A stretch of DNA of 14,581 nt, from contig CAJUMS010000068.1 in assembly GCA_910587465.1 (NCBI GenBank), positions 1 to 14,581 on the forward strand. The letters are read 5' to 3'. Numbering within the stretch: the first letter of the stretch is position 1; each line of letters starts with the position of its first letter. The position numbers and the translations under genes were made by a program. This DNA is from an uncultured Oscillospiraceae bacterium (GTDB lineage: Bacteria > Bacillota > Clostridia > Oscillospirales > Ruminococcaceae). Under the pieces are notes generated by a model that was not told the origin of the DNA, searched no databases, and saw only the letters and a program-made list of their open reading frames with translations. Shown in pieces: positions 6,944-12,969 of the stretch.

Positions 6944-7075
6944 TTTCGGCACCTCCTATTTTCTCGCCCTTTGCGGGCATTATTGCCTCCCTCGACGCGG
7001 AATTGCGATTTAACGGGAACATTTGATATTCCGCGCGTTTAAAAAACGCACAAAAAAATAGACCCCATTCGAGGT
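6944..7075 (-). promoter_or_regulatory. Structured 5' leader of the rpmG-rplA operon
   Basis: About 130 nt lie between the predicted transcript start and rpmG. CGCGGAAT (6996-7003) and ATTCCGCG (7028-7035) form a perfect 8-bp stem around a 24-nt loop. A small GCCC/GGGC hairpin (6966-6978) sits just before the Shine-Dalgarno sequence. No ORF with a ribosome binding site was seen. The layout suits ribosomal-protein autoregulation, but no known leader family was recognised. Confidence 0.5.
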
Positions 7076-7081
7076 AATATC

Positions 7082-7110
7082 ATTATATCACACTATTTCC
7101 GGTTTGTCAA
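7082..7110 (-). promoter_or_regulatory. Consensus sigma-A promoter of the rpmG-rplA operon
   Basis: On the minus strand, perfect TTGACA (7105-7110) and perfect TATAAT (7082-7087) are exactly 17 bp apart. The predicted start is near 7075. Such a promoter fits strong expression of ribosomal protein genes. Confidence 0.95.
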
Positions 7111-7280
7111 GTGCTTTTTTTAAAAAATGCATTTTTATATCAAAACTCTTTTTGAAATTCACTGCACCTGTTTGCCGCCAAAGGTCTTTTTGCCCGCCGC
7201 CCGCTGTGTTGACCTAATTATATGCTACGCTAACAAGACGAGCCACCCGCGGCTTTTGGCGTATTTTGCGAAGCAAACTC
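7111..7280. other. Intergenic stretch without recognised genes
   Basis: This lies between the ribosomal operon promoter and the terminator cluster of the upstream operon. It is AT-rich near 7111-7160 and GC-rich near 7180-7200 and 7240-7255. I found no ORF with a ribosome binding site, no tRNA-like cloverleaf and no clear promoter for another gene. Confidence 0.6.
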
Positions 7281-7301
7281 AAAATGCCATTAGGGCATTT
7301 T
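7281..7301. terminator. Bidirectional-type hairpin terminator
   Basis: AAAATGCC (7281-7288) and GGCATTTT (7294-7301) form a perfect 8-bp stem with a 5-nt loop. The A-rich and T-rich arms give a U-run in either direction. It lies 38 nt beyond the stop codon of the minus-strand gene ending at 7339, downstream of the 7320-7338 hairpin. Confidence 0.7.
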
Positions 7302-7319
7302 TAGCCAAAAACGCAGAGT

Positions 7320-7338
7320 GCTTCGGCGAAACCGAAGC
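7320..7338 (-). terminator. Stem-loop directly after the NfeD-like gene
   Basis: GCTTCGG (7320-7326) and CCGAAGC (7332-7338) form a 7-bp stem with a 5-nt loop, starting at the base after the TAG stop. The next U-run on the minus strand (within GCGTTTTT) comes about 9 nt later, so alone it is a weak terminator. Together with the 7281-7301 hairpin it probably ends the operon and protects the mRNA end. Confidence 0.5.
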
Positions 7339-7914
7339 CTAGTCGTCCTCAAAAAGCACATCATACAGCCTTTCCGCACTCTCCACAAAGCAGCACCCGT
7401 CCTGCGCGTAGATCACGACCACCGCCGTGCCCTTGACCAGTCTCCGCCCGTTCGCCGAAACTGCCCGCATAAGATAGCTCTTCGAGCCGTGCCTTACCGT
7501 GATAACGCCGAAATTGTCCTTGTCGATATACTCGACGACCTTTCCGTCCAGTCCCTCAAGCTCCTCATCTTTAGGCTCACCGCTTTTGTGAACCTTATCG
7601 TACAGCGGTGCGAACACCATACTTATTATAAAGTTCACGGTAATGCCCGCCACAGCGCCGAGCGGCAGAGATATCCAGCCCTCCATACCCGCCGCGTCCA
7701 TAAGCAGACCCGCTATCGACGCTGCAAATATCACGATTATCAGCCTGAGCATATTCTTCGGGAACACCGTCTGCCAAAGGTTTTTGTCATTCTTATCCGC
7801 AAACAGTTCCCCCGCGTCGGGAAAGAACACCTTCCCGTAAAACAGCCACGCGATAAGCTGCGCCGCAAGATACGCTCCCGACAGCACTATTATCAAAATA
7901 TAAAAGCCCTGCAT
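7339..7914 (-). CDS. Membrane protein with NfeD/YuaF-like C-terminal domain
   Basis: A 191-aa protein with three hydrophobic helices (about 4-25, 55-74 and 81-104). A charged linker follows (about 105-122), then a small beta-rich domain (about 122-175) with GKVVEYIDKDNFGVITV and VKGTAVVVIYAQDG. That layout resembles the OB-fold tail of NfeD/YuaF-type proteins, which act with flotillin-like or membrane quality-control partners. I base this on pattern only; no flotillin gene is in view. The ATG abuts the TAA of the CNNM/CBS gene, so the two are translationally coupled; GAGG precedes the start. Two hairpins follow the stop codon. An alternative is an unrelated clostridial membrane protein of unknown function. 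Confidence 0.72.
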   Translation of the reverse strand: MQGFYILIIVLSGAYLAAQLIAWLFYGKVFFPDAGELFADKNDKNLWQTVFPKNMLRLIIVIFAASIAGLLMDAAGMEGWISLPLGAVAGITVNFIISMVFAPLYDKVHKSGEPKDEELEGLDGKVVEYIDKDNFGVITVRHGSKSYLMRAVSANGRRLVKGTAVVVIYAQDGCCFVESAERLYDVLFEDD

Positions 7915-9183
7915 TTATCCGTCCTCGTCAAGCTTTTCCTTCAGCTCAAGCTTAACCTTGTTTACTCGCAGTTCCTCTGCCTCGAGCACCGTCACCGTGA
8001 GTTCCTCCGTCTCGGAAACGCCGCCGCTCTTCGGAATACTGCCGAACAGCTCGATCACCCACCCCGCGACGGTATGTGCCTCGCTGTCGATATCCACCTC
8101 GATATCGCGGCCCGAGAGATAACGCCGCAGGCTGTTCAGCGACACATCGCCGTATACCGAGAAAGCCCGATCGGAGAGCGCGGTTACGGGACTTTTCACC
8201 TCGTCGCTTTCGTCCCATATCTCGCCGACAAGCTCCTCGAGCAGATCCTCCATTGTGACTATGCCGAGCGTTCCGCCATGCTGATCGAGCACCACGCTCA
8301 TATGGCACTTTTTCTTCTGCATAGTCCGCAGGACCTCGGAAATTTTGACCATGCTGGGCAGATACACCGTTTCCTGTATCAGCTCGCGGATCGTAAGCTC
8401 AGAGCCCTTTTCCTCGTAGCCCTTCATAAAGTCCTTTTCGTTGATGATGCCGATGATATTATCAAGGGTTTTATCGATTACGGGCATACGCGAATATTCC
8501 TCGCGGAAAAACTTCTCTCGCACCTTCTCGGCGCTGTCCGTCACGTCGACCGCGACAATGCGCACTCTCGGCGTGATTATCTCGTCGACCGTTATCTCGT
8601 CGAACATCAATGCGCTCCGCACGAGATTGCTCTCCTGCTGCTCAAGAACGCCCTCGTCCTCGATCTCGTCGATGATCGCCATAAGCTCCTCTTCGGTCAC
8701 GCTCACCGACTGCTTAGTATTGAACAGCTTCGCTACGCCCTTTTTCAGCAGGATAAAGAACGCCGAAAACGGCGTGAAAATAAGCGTCAGGAACGATATC
8801 ACCGCAGAAACGCCTATACAAACACCCTCCGCGTGATCCTTCGCGATCGCCTTCGGCATTACCTCGCCGAATACCAGCACCACGACCGTAGTCGCGATCG
8901 TCGATACAAGCGAGCCGTACTGCTCACCGACTATCGCTATCGCCATAATGGTCGCAATAGACGACATGGCGATATTCACGATATTGTTGCCGATAAGTAT
9001 GGTTGTCAACGCCTTGTCGTACTTTTTCAGTATGCCGAGCGCCCTTGCCGCGCCCCGCGAGCCGTTCTCCGCCATACTCTTGAGGCGGATCCTGTTAACG
9101 CTCGATATCGCCGTTTCGGACGCTGAAAAGAACGCCGACATCGCGAGCAATATAACTATTAACGCGATATTCATTCCACTCAT
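7915..9183 (-). CDS. CNNM/CBS-domain protein, HlyC/CorC transporter family
   Basis: The 422-aa product has the full domain order of the family: DUF21/CNNM membrane domain (1 to about 150, with FFSASETAISS at 19-28, GNN at 65-67 and FGEVMPK at 105-111); a pair of CBS domains (about 205-325, with SRMPVID and LGIVTMEDLLEELVGEI); and a CorC_HlyC FAD-like fold (about 335-415, with AHTVAGWVIELFGSIP). Family members are linked to Mg2+ efflux or homeostasis and are often misnamed haemolysins. The conserved polar residues of the CNNM ion site appear intact. Its ATG overlaps the TGA of the HAD gene by 4 bp (ATGA), with GGAGAG just upstream. Substrate is not shown by the sequence. Confidence 0.93.
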   Translation of the reverse strand: MSGMNIALIVILLAMSAFFSASETAISSVNRIRLKSMAENGSRGAARALGILKKYDKALTTILIGNNIVNIAMSSIATIMAIAIVGEQYGSLVSTIATTVVVLVFGEVMPKAIAKDHAEGVCIGVSAVISFLTLIFTPFSAFFILLKKGVAKLFNTKQSVSVTEEELMAIIDEIEDEGVLEQQESNLVRSALMFDEITVDEIITPRVRIVAVDVTDSAEKVREKFFREEYSRMPVIDKTLDNIIGIINEKDFMKGYEEKGSELTIRELIQETVYLPSMVKISEVLRTMQKKKCHMSVVLDQHGGTLGIVTMEDLLEELVGEIWDESDEVKSPVTALSDRAFSVYGDVSLNSLRRYLSGRDIEVDIDSEAHTVAGWVIELFGSIPKSGGVSETEELTVTVLEAEELRVNKVKLELKEKLDEDG

Positions 9184-9995
9184 ACACTATACTCTCCGAT
9201 ACCCTCACCCAACGCGAACCTTCTGATACACTGCGTAACGCCGCCGTGATTATTGTCGGGCGCTATATGGGCGCACATCTTCTTTACGTCCTCGTGACCG
9301 TTCTCCATGCAGAAGCTCTGTTCGGCAAGCCGCAGCATCTCCACGTCGTTAAAGTAGTCGCCGAAGACCATAGTCTCCGCTCTTGACGCCCCCAGCTTTT
9401 CCTGTAAAGCCTTCAGCGCGCTGCCCTTGCTCACTCCCGACGCCATTACGTCCATCCAGACCTCTCCCGAAACCTGAACGTTCAGCCGCGTACCGAATAT
9501 TCTGTCAAGCGCGGGCTTTCCGTGGGTCATCGCACCCGTCTCGTCGCATACGGCGACCTTATATATCATCTCGTTGACGGCGAACAGGTCATCGACCGCG
9601 CTGTGCATCTTGTAGAACCGTCCGACCTCACTGTAAAACCTGTCGCCCGAATTGATATGATAAACACCGTTCTCAGCGCACACCACAACGCGCAGATCGC
9701 CGATATCCCTGCACGCCTCCAGCAGCTCGCGGTACGTCTCCCCGTCAAGAGGCGTGACGTTCACGGGCTTGCCGTTCAGCACCGTACACGCTCCGTTATC
9801 GCAGATATACGCCACCTTATCCCGATACGGCTCGGGAAACAGATGATCGAGAGCGCTGTATGTACGTCCGCTCGCAACGGTGAATATAATGTCCCGCCCG
9901 ATAAGCTTATCGAGCACCTCAAAAAAATCCGGCGGCAGCCGTTTTTCATCGTCAAGTAAAGTGCCGTCCATGTCACTGACAATCAACTTTATCAT
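9180..9995 (-). CDS. Cof-type HAD-IIB sugar-phosphate/phosphatase family hydrolase
   Basis: A 271-aa haloacid-dehalogenase phosphatase of the Cof/IIB subfamily. The catalytic motifs are complete: motif I DMDGT (nucleophile Asp8, acid/base Asp10), motif II TVASGR (Ser42), motif III Lys190 in SGVSKGSAL, and motif IV GDYFND (212-217). The cap domain lies between motifs II and III (about 85-185). Such enzymes dephosphorylate sugar phosphates, flavin or pyridoxal phosphates; the exact substrate cannot be read from sequence. The ATG has AAGGGG upstream. It overlaps the CNNM/CBS gene by 4 bp and is preceded by an unusual 140-nt gap. Confidence 0.94.
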   Translation of the reverse strand: MIKLIVSDMDGTLLDDEKRLPPDFFEVLDKLIGRDIIFTVASGRTYSALDHLFPEPYRDKVAYICDNGACTVLNGKPVNVTPLDGETYRELLEACRDIGDLRVVVCAENGVYHINSGDRFYSEVGRFYKMHSAVDDLFAVNEMIYKVAVCDETGAMTHGKPALDRIFGTRLNVQVSGEVWMDVMASGVSKGSALKALQEKLGASRAETMVFGDYFNDVEMLRLAEQSFCMENGHEDVKKMCAHIAPDNNHGGVTQCIRRFALGEGIGEYSV

Positions 9996-10135
9996 ACTAA
10001 CCCCTTATCCAAAAAGCAAGTTGCGCACCATGCAGACACTTATGCGTCTGTACTAGCCCTAGCGCCTTTTCCTAAACTCCGCTTCACTTTATTACGGCAA
10101 AGTCACTCGCTTGCGCAGCTTACCCTGTGCCGCTT
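9996..10135 (-). other. Structured 140-nt gap upstream of the HAD gene
   Basis: On the minus strand this contains ACTTT/AAAGT and CAGAC/GTCTG hairpins. A GCGC...GCGC pair surrounds the latter, and GCAAG/CTTGC could close most of the region. TTGCGCA occurs twice on the plus strand (10021-10027 and 10111-10117). No ORF with a ribosome binding site, tRNA or promoter with both boxes was seen. It may be a folded leader RNA or a dispersed palindromic repeat. Confidence 0.35.
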
Positions 10136-11101
10136 TTAATTCAACAGTCCTCTGCGCTTGCGATTAAACAGCTCCGAATTGTAAAAATCCGTATCATAAT
10201 GCCGTATCGCGTTGTTAAGATCCTCAAAAACATCTCCCGGAATTTCCTCGTCGCGAGCCATTTTTTCAAGCGCTGTAACAAACGTCCTGTGAAGATACTC
10301 CGTATCCTTTAAGCTCATTCTCATGCGGACGCGCTCGCCCGTGTCGGCGTTTTGCAGAAAATGTATATCATGATCGAGAATATCCATATAATGCATTATC
10401 CCGTCTCCGTTCCTGTTGCGGAACAAATAGCGGTGATACACCGTCGCCGAGCACAACGGACTTATTTTCAGCTCCGATGGCAGCGTATCGTAGACCGACA
10501 TCAGCGTAAAGAAATACTCCTCAAGCGAGCAATATCGCTCGGTCAAGCCCATTGTGAGCGTAACGCTGTCCGCGCCCGCCGCCGTGAACTTCATCGCGCT
10601 GTCGAGCGCCGTCCTGTTGTCGTTCATCGGGCAGAAATCAAGCGGCACGGGGAACTCGTTCTTGAGCCCGCTCACATACGCGCGGGCCTCCTCGTTGGTC
10701 ATAAGCGGGTGACTTCCGCGTATCCGCACCGCCGTGACCTTCCCGTCCATCGCCTGCTCGGAGTATTGCAATACCCTCCGCGAATATCTGTCGATAACGG
10801 GAAGCTCCAGCATAATCGGCACCGATGTCTTTATCTTGCTTCGCACGTCCGCGAACGTCACAAGGATATAGTCAAAATCGAACAGCTCCGCCAACCTCAG
10901 AAACATAGGGTCAACGAGCCTGAAAATGTAGCCTATCCCTCTCGGCAGCTCGCGCAGCTTCATAAGCGTGCGGAAATCCAGCTCTACATACCTCACACCC
11001 GCGGCGGCAAGCGATTGGATATATTTGTAAATATACTCGGGCGACGCCTCATCTAACAGAGTATACGCGCACAAGCTGTTGTCTGTCAATACGGTTTTCA
11101 T
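10136..11101 (-). CDS. Degenerate HMGL/homocitrate-synthase-like TIM-barrel protein
   Basis: The 321-aa product resembles the HMGL-like (DRE-TIM) family of homocitrate synthase, isopropylmalate synthase and HMG-CoA lyase. The N-terminus (TDNSLCAYTL, 6-15) aligns with the family start DTTLRDGEQ. LAAAGVRYVELDF (31-43) matches the following helix and strand. CPMNDNRTALDSAMKFTAAGADSV (157-180) matches the HxHND...A...aGa block, and GLTER (185-189) matches GxGER. Yet the catalytic Arg and metal-binding Asp of LRDG are Cys11 and Ala12, and both His ligands are Cys157 and Met159. It is therefore probably inactive as an aldol-type enzyme. It has its own promoter (11150-11178) and AAAGGAA before the ATG, and it precedes the HAD gene. 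Function unknown. Confidence 0.72.
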   Translation of the reverse strand: MKTVLTDNSLCAYTLLDEASPEYIYKYIQSLAAAGVRYVELDFRTLMKLRELPRGIGYIFRLVDPMFLRLAELFDFDYILVTFADVRSKIKTSVPIMLELPVIDRYSRRVLQYSEQAMDGKVTAVRIRGSHPLMTNEEARAYVSGLKNEFPVPLDFCPMNDNRTALDSAMKFTAAGADSVTLTMGLTERYCSLEEYFFTLMSVYDTLPSELKISPLCSATVYHRYLFRNRNGDGIMHYMDILDHDIHFLQNADTGERVRMRMSLKDTEYLHRTFVTALEKMARDEEIPGDVFEDLNNAIRHYDTDFYNSELFNRKRRGLLN

Positions 11102-11149
11102 AAAATTCCTTTCGGCTTTATCACCTGTAATTGAATTTATACATAAAGT

Positions 11150-11178
11150 ATTATATCATATTCTTTCGGATTTTTCAA
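11150..11178 (-). promoter_or_regulatory. Promoter of the HMGL-like gene
   Basis: On the minus strand, TTGAAA (-35, 11173-11178) and TATAAT (-10, 11150-11155) are separated by 17 bp. The predicted start is near 11143, giving a leader of about 42 nt before the ATG. It is divergent from the plus-strand promoter at 11327. Confidence 0.85.
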
Positions 11179-11291
11179 CTATCGGCGGAAGATTTTCTTT
11201 AATAAAATATTGCTGATTCCTCTTGTGTTTTTCAGTAATATTGTATAATTCAGCTTGACCGAATTTGTCAATTCAACCAAATTATTTGCAT

Positions 11292-11321
11292 TTTGCGCAG
11301 GATATTTACCGGTTGCGCAAA
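11292..11321 (+). promoter_or_regulatory. Inverted-repeat operator candidate
   Basis: TTTGCGCA (11292-11299) and TGCGCAAA (11314-11321) are perfect inverted copies with a 14-bp spacer; arm starts are 22 bp apart, about two helical turns. The right arm ends 5 bp before the -35 box of the plus-strand promoter. The position suits an activator or repressor site; the binding protein is unknown. Confidence 0.5.
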
Positions 11322-11326
11322 GCGCA

Positions 11327-11355
11327 TTGACATTTTTACGGCGTTTTGCTATAAT
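11327..11355 (+). promoter_or_regulatory. Consensus promoter of the plus-strand unit
   Basis: Perfect TTGACA (11327-11332) and perfect TATAAT (11350-11355) are 17 bp apart. The predicted transcript start is near 11362, about 245 nt before the start codon of the only well-supported plus-strand gene. Confidence 0.92.
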
Positions 11356-11383
11356 ATGGATTAGAGGAATAAAACTCAATACT

Positions 11384-11460
11384 GAAAATATTTTGAAAAC
11401 GGAAGCTCATTATACGATTGGCAAGACGAACCGGAAATGACGCTGTCATTCAATATTTTC
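11384..11460 (+). other. Long-range stem in the plus-strand leader
   Basis: GAAAATATT (11384-11392) and AATATTTTC (11452-11460) form a perfect 9-bp stem. It encloses AATGAC-GCT-GTCATT (11436-11450), a second perfect 6-bp hairpin that contains the ATG at 11437. Further downstream GTGC/GCAC and CGGAA/TTCCG stems are possible. This may be a regulatory leader or a small RNA; it matches no riboswitch class I recognise. Confidence 0.4.
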
Positions 11461-11592
11461 GTGCAAACACACAAGTTCTTTGTAGGCACATTAAGTCAAA
11501 AAGACTGTCTTTGTAAGATCGTCTTCCATAAAGAAGGCAGTAGCACAACGGAAACCAACTTCCGCTATTGGATTAAAAAAGCGACAATGTGA
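11437..11592 (+). CDS. Possible small ORF of 51 codons upstream of the membrane protein
   Basis: The ATG opens a 51-codon frame (starting MTLSFNIFVQTHKFFVG) that ends in TGA 15 nt before the next gene's start. The composition is protein-like, with mixed hydrophobic strands, two Cys and a basic end. The same frame is open upstream to a TGA at 11383, which could suggest a remnant of a longer gene. Against a real gene: only a poor Shine-Dalgarno match (CCGGAA, too close), the start lies in a hairpin, and G+C at third positions (about half) looks lower than in the neighbours. It may be a real small protein, a leader ORF, or chance within a structured leader. No family recognised. Confidence 0.3.
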   Translation: MTLSFNIFVQTHKFFVGTLSQKDCLCKIVFHKEGSSTTETNFRYWIKKATM

Positions 11593-11607
11593 TTGAGAGG
11601 TGCTATC

Positions 11608-12006
11608 ATGTCAAAAACCAAAAAAATAATTCTCACGGTTCTCGCGGTCTTGTTCGGTCTGCTGGTGCTCGCGAATACGTTTATGATCTGGATACTTGCC
11701 GAAACGATCCGTGCGGAGCACAGCGTTATCAATCAGAGACCCTCGTTATATATGAATACTCTTCTGAATAACGATGAAGAAACGCTTGCTTCGGACAGCT
11801 ACAAATCGCTCGTTGCCGATATTCTGAAAGACGACCCCGGAATTATCGCCCGCGAGCCTGTTATCTTCCTGGCAAATCCCGGGCTTAAGCCGGTTGTCGC
11901 GGAAATACTTGCCGAGGATTCGTCCATTCGTGAAAACTGTCTGCTCACTATAAAACGTAATCCCGATCTGATCGAACTTGAGCCGAGTCTCGGGAACGCA
12001 GTCTAA
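11608..12006 (+). CDS. Membrane-anchored protein of unknown function with 28-residue repeats
   Basis: The 132-aa product begins MSKTKK, followed by a strong transmembrane helix (about 7-31), so it is probably anchored with its C-terminus outside. Residues 62-132 are helical and acidic, with an imperfect 28-residue tandem repeat: YKSLVADIL (65-73) recurs as LKPVVAEIL (93-101), and each unit ends in N-P (90-91 and 118-119). The NP-x-L plus IRENCLLTIKRNP pattern recalls leucine-rich repeat variant (LRV) or HEAT-like repeats, but weakly. I chose the ATG at 11608 because GAGAGG lies 7 nt upstream; the ATG at 11593 has no such site. It is the only well-supported plus-strand gene and has its own consensus promoter. 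Function unknown. Confidence 0.8.
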   Translation: MSKTKKIILTVLAVLFGLLVLANTFMIWILAETIRAEHSVINQRPSLYMNTLLNNDEETLASDSYKSLVADILKDDPGIIAREPVIFLANPGLKPVVAEILAEDSSIRENCLLTIKRNPDLIELEPSLGNAV

Positions 12007-12036
12007 AATACCGCCGTATAAACGTTTAACAAACCA

Positions 12037-12062
12037 AACGCCGCCCATAACAGGACGGCGTT
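12037..12062. terminator. Hairpin between convergent genes
   Basis: AACGCCG (12037-12043) and CGGCGTT (12056-12062) form a 7-bp stem, extended by two G-C pairs after one mismatch, with a 6-nt loop. The plus strand continues ATTTC and the minus strand TTGGTTTG, so the U-tracts are weak. Its place in the 62-nt gap between convergent stop codons supports a shared terminator. Confidence 0.7.
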
Positions 12063-12068
12063 ATTTCA

Positions 12069-12704
12069 TTATGTCAAGCTTACTCCACCAAAGAAATTAG
12101 TACGGTAATAATCGGTGGTGATGTCGACCTCACGAACCAGCGTTCCGGGCATAAGGCAGGCTATCATTTTACCGTCGCCGACGTAGATGCCGCCGAAGTT
12201 TGCCTCGTCGCTGTCCTCGTTGCTGAAGAACACCAGATCGCCCTCTTTAATGCTGTCGTAATCAAGACGCGAACCCATACGCGACTGCGCTTCGGTCTGT
12301 CTCGGACAGGTGATGTAACCGTTTTCACGAAGAACATAGTATATAAATCCCGAGTTGTCAAATCCGTCGGGATCGCTGCCGTTCTCGAGAAACGGCACCC
12401 CGATAAGCGAATTCGCCGTCGCGACTATCCCCTGCGCCTCGTTTCCGAAATTTGTATCAGAGCTGTTATCCGAAGTACTGTTGGACGGGTCGGAGATGAC
12501 CGTGCTGTCGGTGGAATATGCGCTGTCCTCCGAGGTATCCGACGGCTCCGAGGTCTGCGGTATAATTATTGAGTGGCTGTAATCGTCCGAACTGATGTCG
12601 GACGACTCGTCACCGCTGTTAAGAACGCTTGCTAAGATCACTGCAACTATAACTCCGAGCGCGACGACCGTCACACCCGCGATTATCAAAATGTTATTCT
12701 TCAT
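12069..12704 (-). CDS. Membrane-anchored NlpC/P60-like protein, catalytic residues missing
   Basis: The 211-aa product has an N-terminal transmembrane anchor (about 5-28), a Ser/Asp/Thr-rich linker (about 30-86) and a C-terminal NlpC/P60-like domain (about 90-211). Family marks are ANSLIGVPFLENGSDPDGFDNSGFIYYVL, the CPRQTEAQ segment, GDLVFFS and GGIYVGDGKMI. In active peptidoglycan endopeptidases the motif is DCSGF and the His precedes VGIY. Here the Cys is Asn (residue 117), the His position is Phe (170) and the usual IHA His is Ala (182). It thus looks like a cell-wall-binding pseudoenzyme rather than a hydrolase. ATG at 12704 is 10 nt from GGAGG; an adjacent in-frame TTG (12707) is also possible. 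Its own promoter lies upstream. Confidence 0.85.
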   Translation of the reverse strand: MKNNILIIAGVTVVALGVIVAVILASVLNSGDESSDISSDDYSHSIIIPQTSEPSDTSEDSAYSTDSTVISDPSNSTSDNSSDTNFGNEAQGIVATANSLIGVPFLENGSDPDGFDNSGFIYYVLRENGYITCPRQTEAQSRMGSRLDYDSIKEGDLVFFSNEDSDEANFGGIYVGDGKMIACLMPGTLVREVDITTDYYRTNFFGGVSLT

Positions 12705-12763
12705 CAAATATTATCCTCCGGCGGTATTGAAAAACCTATATTTTAACAACTGCCAATACTATA

Positions 12764-12792
12764 ATTATATATTATTTATGAAGAAAATGCAA
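12764..12792 (-). promoter_or_regulatory. Promoter of the NlpC/P60-like gene
   Basis: On the minus strand, TTGCAT (-35, 12787-12792) and TATAAT (-10, 12764-12769) are 17 bp apart in an AT-rich stretch. The predicted start near 12757 gives a leader of about 50 nt. Confidence 0.75.
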
Positions 12793-12969
12793 CGGCATAT
12801 CAACTGCATAAAACGAACGTTTATGCGGTATTCCGCCTTTTTGCGCCGTTTATTCCGCCGCATTTTATCAATACTCCGCGAATTTTTCAGAATTGTGTAC
12901 TATCTTATGAACTTGTTTTCATAGAACAAATGCTTGGTTTGCAGGGTAAATTTTTATGGAAAGAAGTTC
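12793..12969. other. Intergenic region downstream of the FapA gene
   Basis: There is no supported gene here. A GCGG-TATT-CCGC mini-hairpin near 12826-12837 is followed by CTTTTTG on the plus strand. A TTGTT/AACAA stem near 12914-12930 follows the minus-strand gene but has a weak stem and no clean U-run. I could not identify a convincing terminator for the FapA-family gene. Confidence 0.4.

Noticed and set aside
7153..7165. A 13-mer TGAAATTCACTGC shared with 14479-14491
   Set aside because: Flanks differ, and one or a few 13-mers are expected to repeat by chance in a window of this size.
7318..9126. Plus-strand frame of 602 codons opposite the CNNM/CBS and NfeD-like genes
   Set aside because: Composition is Arg/His/Leu-rich and unlike a protein, with no start signals; the minus strand has complete recognised domains.
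10030..10130. Possible tRNA in the gap before the HAD gene
   Set aside because: No T-loop consensus or acceptor/anticodon arrangement could be drawn, only short hairpins.
11255..11440. Plus-strand 61-codon frame across the promoter
   Set aside because: It includes the operator repeat, the -35 and -10 boxes and the leader stem; no ribosome binding site, and composition is not protein-like.
11362..11590. Leader considered as 6S RNA, SRP RNA, T-box or c-di-GMP riboswitch
   Set aside because: None of the key conserved segments I know for those classes was found, so it is left as an unassigned structured leader.
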